A DNA stretch of 64,000 bases from Cristatella mucedo. Lineage: Eukaryota; Bryozoa; Phylactolaemata; Cristatellidae. The DNA lies in the NCBI GenBank assembly GCA_009760855.2, contig WPIO01000120.1:618001-682000 (forward strand), written 5' to 3'. Positions 11,716 to 22,640 of this stretch are shown piece by piece. The notes beneath the pieces were generated by a model. The model ran no database searches. It saw nothing but the letters and a program-made list of their open reading frames with translations, and was not told the DNA's origin. Position 1 is the stretch's first letter; every line of letters starts with the position of its first letter. The position numbers and the translations under genes are program-made.

Positions 11716-12288
11716 TGTACCCAGGCTAGGTTTGGGTGGCTGGGACGAAACGGCTGTACTGTGGTTAGAGTCACCGGCTAGGCCGGGGTCTGACCGGATA
11801 TGCGGTGGCGAGAGGTCACCGGGGCTCTTGGGGAACGAAAGTTCGCCGAGTAGGTCGTGGTTTTGGACGCCCCCGGTCTCGCCGAGTTATACGTCTGTAT
11901 GGGTGCAGGCGTGCTCCGGTGATGAGGCCACGCACTCAAGGCGACGAGTGCCCACGGCCCGAGCGGAGCCGGATGGCACGCTGGTTGTTACGGCTTGTGT
12001 ACTCCGCGTTTCCCGAGTAGCGTGTTCGTGGCCCCCCGTGAGCTGGCGCGTTTTGGCGAAAGCTCTCGAATGTATTAGACGTCGACTCCGTCTATCCAGG
12101 CAGTTACTCAGCCAGCCGGATCTTTGACAGGGTATGCTCGTACTGTTGGATTCGTAGTCGGTACAACAGGACTGACCAACTAACACGTTTGTTCGCACTT
12201 GCTGCGTCTTCTCGCGCCTCTATAATTTACTTTGTGTAGCATCCTCCCTGTAGAATTGTTTAGTTTCCCTGTCTTTTTGTTGGCGCAT
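11716..12288 (-). repeat. 0.58-kb GC-rich repeat family, copy 2 (inverted)
   Basis: The reverse complement of this block follows copies 1 and 3 from the CATGCGCCAA end (12279-12288) to the CTAGCCTGGGTAC end (11716-11728). The + strand carries a 131-codon open frame at 11732-12127. A similar reading (QACSGD, RVP-ARAE, TLVV) appears on the opposite strand of copy 3 at 21082-21288. This could reflect an ancient coding origin or simply nucleotide similarity. Together with copy 1 it makes an inverted pair with about 1 kb between. Confidence 0.75.
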
Positions 12289-12309
12289 GAAATATTATAA
12301 AGAGATTTA

Positions 12310-12480
12310 ACCTGTCGGCCGCACGTCTTATCCTAGCTCAGCGGCATGATGAACGGTGGCATGGCCTGAGCATGGCCAGACTTGGCGGGAAAAAATAAAA
12401 TAATTGGAAAGGAAATAATTAATAATAAATAAATAAATTTGTTAATAAATTAATAATAAATAATAATTGAAAAAGAAAAA
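12310..12480. repeat. AT-rich low-complexity tract
   Basis: The second half (12395-12480) is runs of AATAA/TAAATAA units with almost no G or C. No gene. Confidence 0.7.
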
Positions 12481-12503
12481 TAATTTGAAGTTCTTGACCA
12501 ATT

Positions 12504-13000
12504 TTCAGTCGACTACAAACATCCGCTCTATCATGTGTGCTATGACATTAGTGGTACTGCAGCCACATTTGCAAGCAATAAAAACAACGAACTAAGTTCA
12601 GACTTGGTCTTGTTGGCTTACGATGACACGCTATTATTTTCTTTACTTTTTATTGTTTTAAATTAAACTTTTGTCAGTGCTTTCTTCAGTATGTGTTTAA
12701 TGCTATTCAAGCTGTTTCAGTTGTATGGCGAAATCGTTGCACAGCCTCTGAATTGCATTTGGTCACGCTGAAAATGTTAAGTGTGGCAATGCATACAATA
12801 TCACTTGGTGTTATTATATTGCATTCAGTTTATCTGTGTGATTTTCTGAATGCAGTCATTGCATTTAGTAATGCCCACCAATTTGCCAGCCTGGCGAAGG
12901 CAAGCTACATTTACTTGCAGTAGTGCTGCTGCCACTGCTGCACATATTGTTTGAAGCCGGTGTCGCTTCATGTATAAGGAGCAAATTCTGTGGGGAATAG
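12504..13000 (-). repeat. 497-bp dispersed repeat, copy 2
   Basis: Reverse complement of 815-1311, the same length of 497 bp, with conserved ends (TTCAGTCGACTAC at left, TGGGGAATAG at right). See the copy at 815 for the possible cysteine/histidine motif, which is also recognisable here but frame-shifted. Confidence 0.75.
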
Positions 13001-13054
13001 CTCTTGGCTCCTTTTATAAGTGTTGAAAAGTAAGGGAAAATCGTAAAGTCAATC

Positions 13055-13315
13055 GTGCTTGAAGTCCATGCTTTGGAAGCACACGAACTAAAGGCAGGAT
13101 CTTCAAAGGAAGTTGAGCTGAGTTAGAGGCACAGTTAAACTACATGAGTCCGAACAGTGGTTTTACTATACCTGGCTTCATATGGAACTTGTGTGGATAG
13201 ATAGACCGGGGGTAAAGAATGAACTAAACAAAAAGTGACAACACGCAGGAATAGATAAGCTGCTTGATGTGGGGCCAGTGCATGTTGGTGAGAAGTGGTA
13301 AAGTGGGCGGATATT
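13055..13315 (-). mobile_element. Decayed L2 fragment
   Basis: The + strand strings ATGCTTTGGAAGCACACGAA and GTTGGTGAGAAGTGGTAAAG are diverged versions of the L2 C-terminal coding region read on the minus strand. No intact frame. Confidence 0.55.
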
Positions 13316-13779
13316 CGAGCGTATACCGTATATCTAGCGTGGAATATTTATCAAAACTACCGAAACCTAGATATTTGCTTTACAAATTACAAGCCGAGTT
13401 GCTGTGTTAACTGTGCATCTGACCTACTGTTGTTGAGCCTAGCATATAGCCAGATTTCACTGAGCTCCTTAAATGCTTGTTAATATAACTTTTCAGGAGT
13501 GTAAACACATTCTGCTGCAGATGCTAGAACTACAATATAAAATAAACAGACGCAAACACCTTGCTACCTGGATGCGTATCGTGCACATGCCACTGAAGGC
13601 ACGTATGCTGGAACCATAATAAGCAAATAATTCAATAAACTTACCCGTGCTACAGGGTACAAAATCATATAATCGTTCGTATTCACTGCTTGTATATAAT
13701 GAAAAAGAACACAGGCAAACACACGTGCCGATAAACTCACCTGTACTCACTAGTGCAAGCATACCCACATTTATATATG

Positions 13780-14170
13780 CACATACACACTAACACACAA
13801 AGTGAGCACGCACACTCACCAACACAAAGTGCACACACACACATACAGAAGCACACAAAGTGCACACGCATACACACTTACACACCTGCACACCCACAGG
13901 CAGGCAGATATGTCGAGCTTAAAGCACTATTTCGAGGCAAGCAGCACGAGGCTGCATCCGGCTTTTCTGCATGAGTGAGACCCCGAATGAAGCAGGAGCG
14001 CCCTATTCCCCTTTTTATTTTTTATTATGCTATTTATTGAACACACAAGCATGCACACATGTACTTGTAAATACACACACTTGTGCGTGTCATCGCTCAC
14101 ACGTGTACGTGCAAACATGCACACTTGCTCTTACAAACATACAAACAGGCACACGCGTTCACGCAAACAT
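13780..14170. repeat. Interrupted (CA)n-rich tracts
   Basis: Two dense patches of CA and CACA units interrupted by other bases (13783-13890 and 14040-14165). They generate several overlapping histidine/threonine-rich frames that should not be read as genes. Confidence 0.8.
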
Positions 14171-15000
14171 GGATATAAGCACATACCTGATAAAAAGCAC
14201 TGGGTTGTGCCTGAGGATAACTTCGGATAGAGTGCCCTGGAATGTGTGAGCTAAATTGCACATTCTATCAGCGTATCAAATTATGGTCCAAAAGAAAAAG
14301 TTGGAGTGCAAGATCAGTCGTTATAAGACTTAAAATCTTGCCAATCACGAAAACATTGGCAGGTAAGGCATAACAAAGCTCCAATGGCTTGCACACTGGA
14401 AGTGCACAGCCACAATCATGCACAGTGATCGTACTAACGTTAGCAAGTTCGCTTACAAAGAGGCACAGGCAAGCATGTACACAGCACTCATATGTGATCC
14501 TGCATGAACTGGGATCAATTCTTTTACATGCTTCATATGAAAAAGTGCCGGCTATTTTAAAATTAAAGATCAGTTTTAGGTGCCATGATGTCTTCGAGGT
14601 TATTAACGAATCTTTTATTTTAAATGAAGGCAACGATTACTGCATTACAAATGGTACAGACTTCCAGCGTTGGCAACTAAGCTGCTAAAGAATGGTACCT
14701 TGTACAGCTGTCAGTACCAATCTTTGATACCAGTACTGATAACTAACCTAAGGCAGCTGACAGGCAACATTATTGAGGCAGTGCAAAGAAGTCTCTCGCT
14801 AAAAGCCTTTATATTTTACATACCAACTGCATAACTCAATTGTTACACGCACGGGCAGCAAGTCGCCAAAAAACCCCAGAACTAGTGAAGCCTGAGTCAC
14901 GGCCCAATTGGTAGCCCAGTGAGGCATACCACAGTATTCAATACTGCTGCCTTGTCGAGCGAGCAACATACCAACAAATAACTAAGGGAAATGAAATAAT
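14171..15000. other. Unidentified stretch
   Basis: A 121-codon minus-strand frame (14268-14633) and a 99-codon plus-strand frame (14389-14688) overlap each other. Neither has a recognisable domain or splice context. No gene supported. Confidence 0.35.
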
Positions 15001-15004
15001 AAAT

Positions 15005-15070
15005 TAAACAGAGTTCATTTGTATAGTGCCTTAAGATAGCTTAATCTTTATTTAAGAGCTTCACATATGC
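15005..15070 (-). mobile_element. L2 3' tail fragment
   Basis: The string TGCCTTAAGATAGCTTAATC with AAGAGCTTCACATATG resembles the hairpin block of the L2 3' end on the minus strand, next to an AATAATAAAT tail. Only the tail remains. Confidence 0.5.
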
Positions 15071-17370
15071 CACTAGCTCGGGCCCACAACCTCGGTCATA
15101 AATGCATTCACATTTGCTTTGGTTCGAGGCTAGTAACTTAACTTAACCATTTTGCCAAAGCAACAAAATAAGAGTACAAAGAGTACACAATTCAGCTCTA
15201 ACAGCCACACCGACCACAGAACTACCGTTAGGCTACCTACAGTGCAGAAGAATTATGGTACCCTTCACGGCGTTTAGTTATCGAGAAGAAATACTAATAG
15301 GCTTTGCCATCGCTTGAGAGGTCATATCGAGCTGTGGCAGGAGCTCTTAGGCAGCCCAGAAAAAACGCAGCTAGCAACAAGACAAAGGCCCGACCCAGGT
15401 CTCAGTCGATATATGCCTTTTCAGATCACGAATAGAGCATTTCATAATTTTCGGATGAATTTGAGGGTGTAATAATAACTCACGACAGTGACAATTGTGT
15501 ACATGCGTGCAGCAACCGTACAGCTTTGAGTTAAATCGACAAGTTTGGTCGAGCATAGCTGAGGGCCCGGTGCAGGCTGCTACCTTGGACTGGACGGCAC
15601 ACTCGGCTGTACGGTGCCGTTTCGTCAGTTTATCTTGAACTTGTAATCTTACGATTGATGCTTTCACGTAAATCATTACATGCCCACATTTTTATCTAAC
15701 TCCCATAAGAACGTGAGACTTGGTTTTTGACATGTTTGAGTTAGTTATGGTACCAGGGCTGGGTGAATGCGATTGAACTAGCATTGATATGACAAATAAA
15801 ATCGCGGGGGATTGAGCTCAAAGCAGGCTCCTTTGTGTACATTATGGAATCACTCTACTTCACTGTGCAGACGAAAGCCTACTGTAGCATGAGACATGCC
15901 CCCTTCCGGAGCAGTGTCAACTGTCTACTGTAGCAAATGGTTCGTTGCAGAACATTTTCTGTATGCTCTGAAGCTAGAAAATAAACCGTGCGTAGTGCAG
16001 TGCAGGAGCATTGCAAGAAAATAGGGTGCACAATTTTCCAGAAAAAGCAAAGCTTTTAATCAACGTTAAGTGAGTGTATGCAGCATCATTCTTTGATCCT
16101 GCATAATAATACCATATGCAGTCATGATAATTAAAGTAATTATAATAACAATGCATTTGTTTGATACTGTTAAGAGAAATATATCGCTTGGTCGGCACCT
16201 TTGCATGCATTAATGATGGCGAAAATAGTGATCATGCTTTTGGACCAAGCATCCATCTATGCACACTTTGTAAAGTTTCCGTTTTAGTGACTTCTGACTT
16301 TTTTTTATTGAGCTTTGCCGTTCTGTATGTCAAGATGATATGTTAGTTCAGCGGTTGCTCCTTACTGCTACGTATACGTGGCAAATGGCACGCGGCAGCC
16401 TATTGACCGAAATCTGGTGCTGCAGAGTATTAGGGTGCCTTATGTAAATCAGGTCAATCAATGTGCTGCAAACAGGCCTGTCGTAAGGTCGCGAGGGATC
16501 ACCTTAAACGTTAACCACATGCCTTCTGATGAACAATAAGTATAATTTTATTAGCTTGATTGGGCTGCTTTGACGTCTACAATGCCGAGTTTACAAGTCT
16601 TCGGTAGACATCTTCCAGTTGCCAGATAAACGAGTCTACAGTGCACTTGCTATTTTATTGTAGAATGGTGACACTAGACTACCTGCGGCTTTCATAGCCA
16701 GCCCACTGCTCTCGGCCAGGGCCACAGAGTGGCCACCCTTAAGGCATGAACTATGGTCAGCAAGGATGTCAACCTCGAAGTTGTGACCACTGTTAAGAAC
16801 ACAATTTGTTCTCAACACAACCGGCAACAATTACACTCGAATATATAAACTGCTGATAATAAGTAAATGCTGGTATTAGAAGTTCATAACGCAGCACCAA
16901 TTTAAACAAACTCCTTAGGTAAACACTTTCTTGTGCAATTAGTTCAAATTATATTAATTCATTAATGCAAAACAAGAATTGTCAAAACAGCTGGCAATTA
17001 TTTTCCCGGTAGCCTGGATCTGCTGTTTTTATTATGACACCTTTGAACAGATTGGTCACATATATAAAGCACGCATAAAATTGATTCAGCCGTTATAGCA
17101 GACATTTATCCAGTTGCAGCTCATCATTAGCAAGAGTTTACTTATGTGTCAATCTTTTAATATGAACAGAGAATTCGAAAAGCTAGCAATCCTTTGAGAT
17201 ATATATTACCGATGCAACGCTAGGCCTGGTACCATGTCGCTCTATCGCAGGTATATTATAATGTCTTCTTAACTTACTTGGCAATTTTAGCCAGCTGTGT
17301 AGGCTTGAAGATTAGCATGGGCTCAATTGGGATGTTCCTACTTTTGGATTGCATACCAAGTTTTTTGAGA
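15071..17370. other. Unidentified AT-rich stretch
   Basis: About 2.3 kb with no recognised gene or repeat. Frames are all around 100 codons or shorter and lack domain-like motifs. I looked for receptor, zinc-finger and RT motifs on both strands and found none. Confidence 0.4.
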
Positions 17371-17480
<110 letters not shown>

Positions 17481-17769
17481 AACCTGATTTTGTTGCAATG
17501 TTTTCTTCAGATCCAAGAAAAATGGGTGAGCTGTGAGGTGAATTCGATTGACGCCCACAATTTATCTGAACGTATCATTCTGCACAATGCTCAATTCAAT
17601 CTCTCACATTCGTGCTTCTCCGTAGGTACCGAGAACCTACCTTCTCTAAACCAAGATTTGCATCTGGTTTGCTTTTGCCAGACATATTAATCTAACAGTA
17701 GTAACCACGCTAAATGCACAATTTACCCATACAAATTTTTGTGATTCCGTTTACACGTTCTCACGAAGG

Positions 17770-19765
17770 CCACTGAAATAAGATTGCAGCGGCCCAGGTG
17801 AATACCTCAATCCACCGCAATCCACTGCATTCCACCATGTAACGAAAGAAATCCTGGTCGATAAGCTCCTGTTTGATTGCTTAGGACAGCAAACTCTGCG
17901 AAAATTGCATTACAAAATTGCATTTGCATTGGCACGGCCGTTCTCGTGCAATCCTCTGCAATCGACTACCGTTGCCCGGGCCTATGCCCCAATCCACTTC
18001 AATCCACAGAATACACCGCATAAAAAATAGAAATTCATTGCAACGAGCTCCAGTTTTTATTGCATATTAAAGTGCACCGTGCTGTGTGCACAACCACGTA
18101 AAATAAAAAAAAGTTGTGCAGTCTTGTACTGTGGCAATGGGCGGCAATCGCCTGTAATTACCTGGAAAACTATTGCAATCCACTCTATTCCACTGCTAAT
18201 CATCCTCAAATTACCATCGCGAAGCTCTAATTGACATTGCATATAGGACTAGACTCAGTTCTAAGTGAATCCACTGAATTTCGCTCAATTGTGCTTACAT
18301 GCTCTCATGCTATGAATTGCAATCGACTGCAACGACCCGGTCCCATAATTCAAGCCACCTCTATCCGCCGAAATCCGCTGCAATCCGATACACAGCGACC
18401 AGAACGCGTACACTAGAAGCTCTAATTATGATTGCAAGCTGCTCTACTCTTCAATGACTGTGTACTCGCATAACTTCACAGTAATTGCTTTGGCCATTCT
18501 GCAGCAATGCAGTGCAATCGACTGCAACTGCCCGAGCCAGTAGGTCACTGTACCCCAACCCGCCGAACAACGACAAAATACGTACACTTTAAGCTCTAAT
18601 AGCGATTGCATGTTGATCTAATCTTTAGTTATTGTGTAGTACCACAACTTCACTCCAATTGCCTAGATCATTCGGCAGCAATGCATTGCAATTGACTGCA
18701 ATGGCCCGGGCCAATAACTCAATTTACAGCAATCTGATGAAAAATGCCCTGAAATCATTTTCGCAATGCTTCAATTTTTAATGCATGCTAAAAAGCACAT
18801 TGGTTAAAGTCAACCACATCATTTCGCTCGTAAAATGTCGGGCAATGCATGGCAATCTACGGCAACGGCTCGGCTCGAAGCAGTAATCCACTACAATCTC
18901 TAGAAAGTTTACGCTAAATTGGTGCACGAAATGCCGATTTTCATGGCATTTCACATTTATTTGTGCTATTAGCGAAATCTTAGGACTTTAAAGCTATTTT
19001 TCACGTTAATTGTCAACAATACACGGCAATCGACAGCAATAGCAGCAACCAATACCAAAATCCGTGGCAAATTGACAAAAAATTGGCTGTGTCAAGCTCC
19101 AGTTCTCATTCCGCGTAACATTTCACTACGTGCAAACATACTTTCAACCCTTTCAACCAGCTCTAACCGTTCAATCCTGGTCAATGCACGGCATCAGACG
19201 GCAATGACCCGGGAAAATACCGCAATGCATTATGGTATATCGCAAATCTCTGGAAAGTGACTAAGTCAAGATCTAATATATCCTACCTGACACAGCCCAC
19301 CGTGTTGAAACTGCAATCAAATAATTTCAACCAATCGTGCACGTACAATCGCGAGCCATGAATGGCAATTCAGAGTAATATCCTGGGCTAATACCCTAAT
19401 TCCCAGCAAATTGAAGAGAAACTGACAGCACAGAAGCCTCAATTGTCATTACGTATAACATTCCGCTGCGTCCAAAGTAAAACAGTGGAATTTTCCAGAT
19501 GCTTTTTTGTTAACTGTCCGCAATGCACGGCAATCAACAGCAGTAGAAGGGGGCCGACAGCGAAATCCGTGGAAAATTGACAAGATTGGCGGCAATAAAC
19601 TGCAAGTCTCTTATCACGCAACAAGTACCTGTGTGCAAGCATAATTTTTACCATGGTGAGCGTCCAATTGACGGCAGCCCACGGCAATTGAAGGCAAGGG
19701 CCGGGGGAAATACACCAATCCATAACGGACAGTCACAAAAAATTTGTGTGCTTGTCCAATAGTTG
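17770..19765 (+). repeat. Degenerate tandem array, about 12 units of roughly 174 bp
   Basis: A recurring anchor close to GCAATCGACTGCAACGGCCC followed by CGGG appears at about 17793, 17975, 18161, 18336, 18531, 18705, 18869, 19043, 19208, 19382, 19550 and 19701, giving steps of about 150-195 bp. Each unit has the same internal order: the anchor, an AATA-C-CAAT-CC--C-GCAAT segment, then an AAGCTC-AATT---ATTGCAT segment. Units are strongly diverged from each other, so the array is old. The period is close to nucleosome spacing, as in many satellites. No coding frame crosses it. Confidence 0.75.
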
Positions 19766-20835
19766 TGTTTGCTTCAAATGACTGCAGCGGCTCACACTAG
19801 TCTCCCTTGCCGCGCCTGGTGCACGTGACCGAATCTTGTCCTAGCAGAAGCGATATCGATACTTGTGAGGCTAGCTTGTAGAACTTCGCCGAAGAGACTC
19901 ATAGCATTTGGACTCATTCTGTGTAAGTCTACCGACAGCAGCATAGCCTTCTAGTTACCACTAGTGCCTGTAACTCAATCATACTGACTTCAGCATGCTA
20001 CGTTGCTGTACTCACAGCAGGGCGAGACAACCACAACAACAACCACCAACAACCACATCAAAATCCATTAACGAGCCATAAAGTACAACTCACTTATTAA
20101 TGATCACTCAATGGCGTCTGACTATAGGATCTGTAATTTGATGAAATGCAGGCTGGTAATGCTCCTCTGCTAGACCGCTGGTGAACCACTTTTGGGAGCA
20201 TCATCGGGACGAGACGGTGCACAGCTGTGTCTCGTCTCTGATCTGGCGTGGACGGACACAGGCCGGTATCGTTCTCCCGCTAACCACGGGGATAAGCTGG
20301 GAGTCTGGGAGGAAGTCGAGGGCAGCAGGAACGCTGGCCAAGGCGAGAACGGCTGTGTTTGGGGAGCACTGCAGGCTCCTACGAAATTACACGCTCTTGT
20401 GAGCCAGCTGTTGTGTTCCGTCTACTTCCACGTACGTGCTTTTTTGGGAGAGTGCAATTAATCTACAAGATCAAAGCTGTAAGCCATTACATATCCGGTT
20501 CTAAATCATTATAAATCTGGAGCCGTGAATAATCTCAGTTTAGTATAAAGACCGTGCTGAATCAGCATCTGATGTTCTGGATTCGTCGACGTAAGCCAGT
20601 TAATTGTCATAGCAAAATTGGGCTATTATCTTTAATTTGAGAATCTCTACTAAAGAGGGTGTGCAAGTCCACTCAATCCTCCGTAACGCCACAAAATGGC
20701 GCACTTGCAGCCGAGTTCCAGGGTTCAAAGCCTACTTCCCGCCAAGTCCCGCAATAGTCCGGCCAAGCTGCCGCTCGCCATACTGCTGAGCTAGGGTAAG
20801 ACGAGCGGTCGTCAGGTTAGACCTCTTCATAATGT
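19766..20835. other. Unidentified stretch
   Basis: GC rises at 20180-20420, where two overlapping plus-strand frames (73 and 89 codons) occur, without recognisable motifs. A lone B-box-like GGTTCAAAGCC near 20733 has no well-placed A box. No gene supported. Confidence 0.35.
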
Positions 20836-21440
20836 CGCATGCTTCAACAACAACAGGGGAACTAAACCAGTCTGCAGGGGCAGGTCCTGTGCAAGGTATA
20901 CTACAGGGGCGCGTGATTACTCTGCAAGGGCGGACAAACGTGTTAGTTCTCAGGCGGCTTCCATAGCCACACCGTCGCACGACTCCAATCCACCAGTACA
21001 AGCGTACGCCGTCCAAGACCCGGCTAGATGAGTACTCTGGGATAGACGGAGCAAACTTCTTTCACCGGCGAGAGCTTCCGCCTAAAGATGCCGACTCACG
21101 AGGGGGCGGGGCCGTGAACAGGATACACAAGGAACGCGGCGGAATATACAAATCACTACAACGAGCGTGCTATCCAGCTCCGCTCGGGCCTTGGGCACTC
21201 GTTGCCTTGCATGCATGGCCACATCACCAGAACACGCCTGCAACCATATAGCACAGCCCTCGGCGAGACCGGGAGCCTCCATCACCATGACTTACTCGGC
21301 CAACTTCTCTTACACAAGAGCCCCGGTGACCTCTTGTCACCGAACATCCAGCCATGCCGTTGGTCAGAACCCGGCATAGCCGGTAACCCTTGCCACGTTA
21401 CAGCCGTCCTGTTCCAGCCAACTGAATCTAGCCTGGGTAC
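20836..21440 (+). repeat. 0.58-kb GC-rich repeat family, copy 3
   Basis: Same orientation and order as copy 1 at 10101-10689: GGGGAACTAAAC, GGACAAACGTGTTAG, TACAAGCGTACGCC, GCGTGCTATCCAGCTC, CGGGAGCCTCCA, and a final ATCTAGCCTGGGTAC. Slightly longer than the others because of small insertions near 21030-21120. Confidence 0.75.
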
Positions 21441-21766
21441 ACACGTGCGAAAAAAACACACGTGCGTGGCGAAATGAACTATATCCGTGAAGAACCAAGA
21501 TGGACTACTACCTTGAAGAGGCAAGATGGCGCGGCATTACCTTCAGTGACGGAATTACGATACTGTGAAGGAAATCCGAATACGAAAAAACTGCCTCTAA
21601 GAAATAAATGAAATGGAGAGAGTTTAGATGCGTGACAACATCTGCTTGTGTCAGTCGTGGCCCTTGACGGGTAGTATTCGTCGAGAACTCCGAGGGAGCC
21701 TAACAGTCAGAATGCAACAAAACTGGTCGGTTGGCGCTCTGATAGTCTGCGGTCTTTTGTCTGGAG

Positions 21767-21905
21767 TGTGATAACAGAGCTATCGGGCGGAGCCACAACA
21801 ACGTGACCAATCAGGAGAGGCCTCGCTCACGGTGCCGTCCTCTAGCTGATATAAGATGGTAGCCAATAAACGTGTCTGTTCATTGTGATGCGTCTTATCA
21901 TTACA
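21767..21905 (+). repeat. 5' LTR of gypsy element
   Basis: 139 bp starting TGTGATAACA and ending CATTACA (TG...CA). It contains an AATAAA-like AATAAACGTG near its 3' end, which would fit a polyadenylation signal. It matches 25710-25849. Confidence 0.92.
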
Positions 21906-21922
21906 TGGTGAAAGCGTTAAAG
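21906..21922 (+). promoter_or_regulatory. Probable primer-binding site
   Basis: TGGTGAAAGCGTTAAAG follows the 5' LTR without a gap. Starting with TGG fits pairing with the CCA end of a tRNA. I cannot say which tRNA. Confidence 0.5.
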
Positions 21923-21952
21923 TTATAGAGTTTCGCCCTGAAAATCAAAGAG

Positions 21953-22640
21953 ATGGCCATGTGTAACCCTCCAGTGGAATTCACATTTGATGAGCCGGCG
22001 TTATGGACGGCTTGGAGAAATCGTTTTCGCCATTAGTTGATGGCCACGAAGTTGACGGCAGAGGAGCAGGACGTACAGATAAGTACGCAAGCCTAAGCGA
22101 TTTTTGACACCTTGTCCAATGACGTTGACCAAGTAAAGACGTTGGATGTCATCTTGGGCAAGTTACCCAATGCGAATACGGTGCGATGAAAGATGAGTTG
22201 GTTCAGCCTGGTTGTGGGCTTGTCTGACCTCAAACTTTCAGAAGCCCTTCAACTAATCCCCGAACTTAAGTTAATTGTGGCAGTGCAAAAGATGCGTCAG
22301 AAGGAGACGGAAAAATCACAGCTTAGTGTGCAGCACCCGGTTTCAGATGTCTGTGAGGCTCATCGGCGACCACAGTCCGCCGACTGTCCTGAGCCCGGCG
22401 TCTTAGAGGCTAGCAGCCGCAGAGACCGTAGGAGAGTTAAGCTTTTCGATGATGACGTAGAAGAAGCTGACAGCAGCCGGAACTGTAACTTGGCTCTCTC
22501 TCTCCTAGAGGACACTGCACAGCCCGCGACCGCCGTTCCAATACCTGTGGGAAGTTGGGAAACTATGCAGTGAGGTGCAAATCACTCATAAAACCCGACG
22601 CAAAAATATGAGATATTGCGGCTGAATCCGACGGTGAGAA
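21953..22640 (+). pseudogene. gypsy gag (inactivated)
   Basis: From the ATG at 21953 the frame reads a short gag-like start with ALWTAWRNRFRH, interrupted by stops after 27 and 49 further codons. A second block at 22193-22573 continues with VVGLSDLKLSEALQL and a basic, glutamine-rich region typical of the end of gag in this group. A frame-shifted zinc knuckle follows near 22530-22585, read as NTCGKLGNYAVRC. There the first cysteine and the histidine of the CCHC box are replaced, so nucleic-acid binding would be lost even without the stops. Its position between the primer-binding site and protease supports the call. Confidence 0.78.

Noticed and set aside
13753-14249. His/Thr-rich frames around 14 kb
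   Set aside because: Produced by interrupted (CA)n tracts; no domain, no splice context.
20660-20745. B-box-like GGTTCAAAGCC with a nearby TGGCGCACTTG
   Set aside because: The spacing is too short for a tRNA or SINE promoter and no similarity to the SINE copies is seen.
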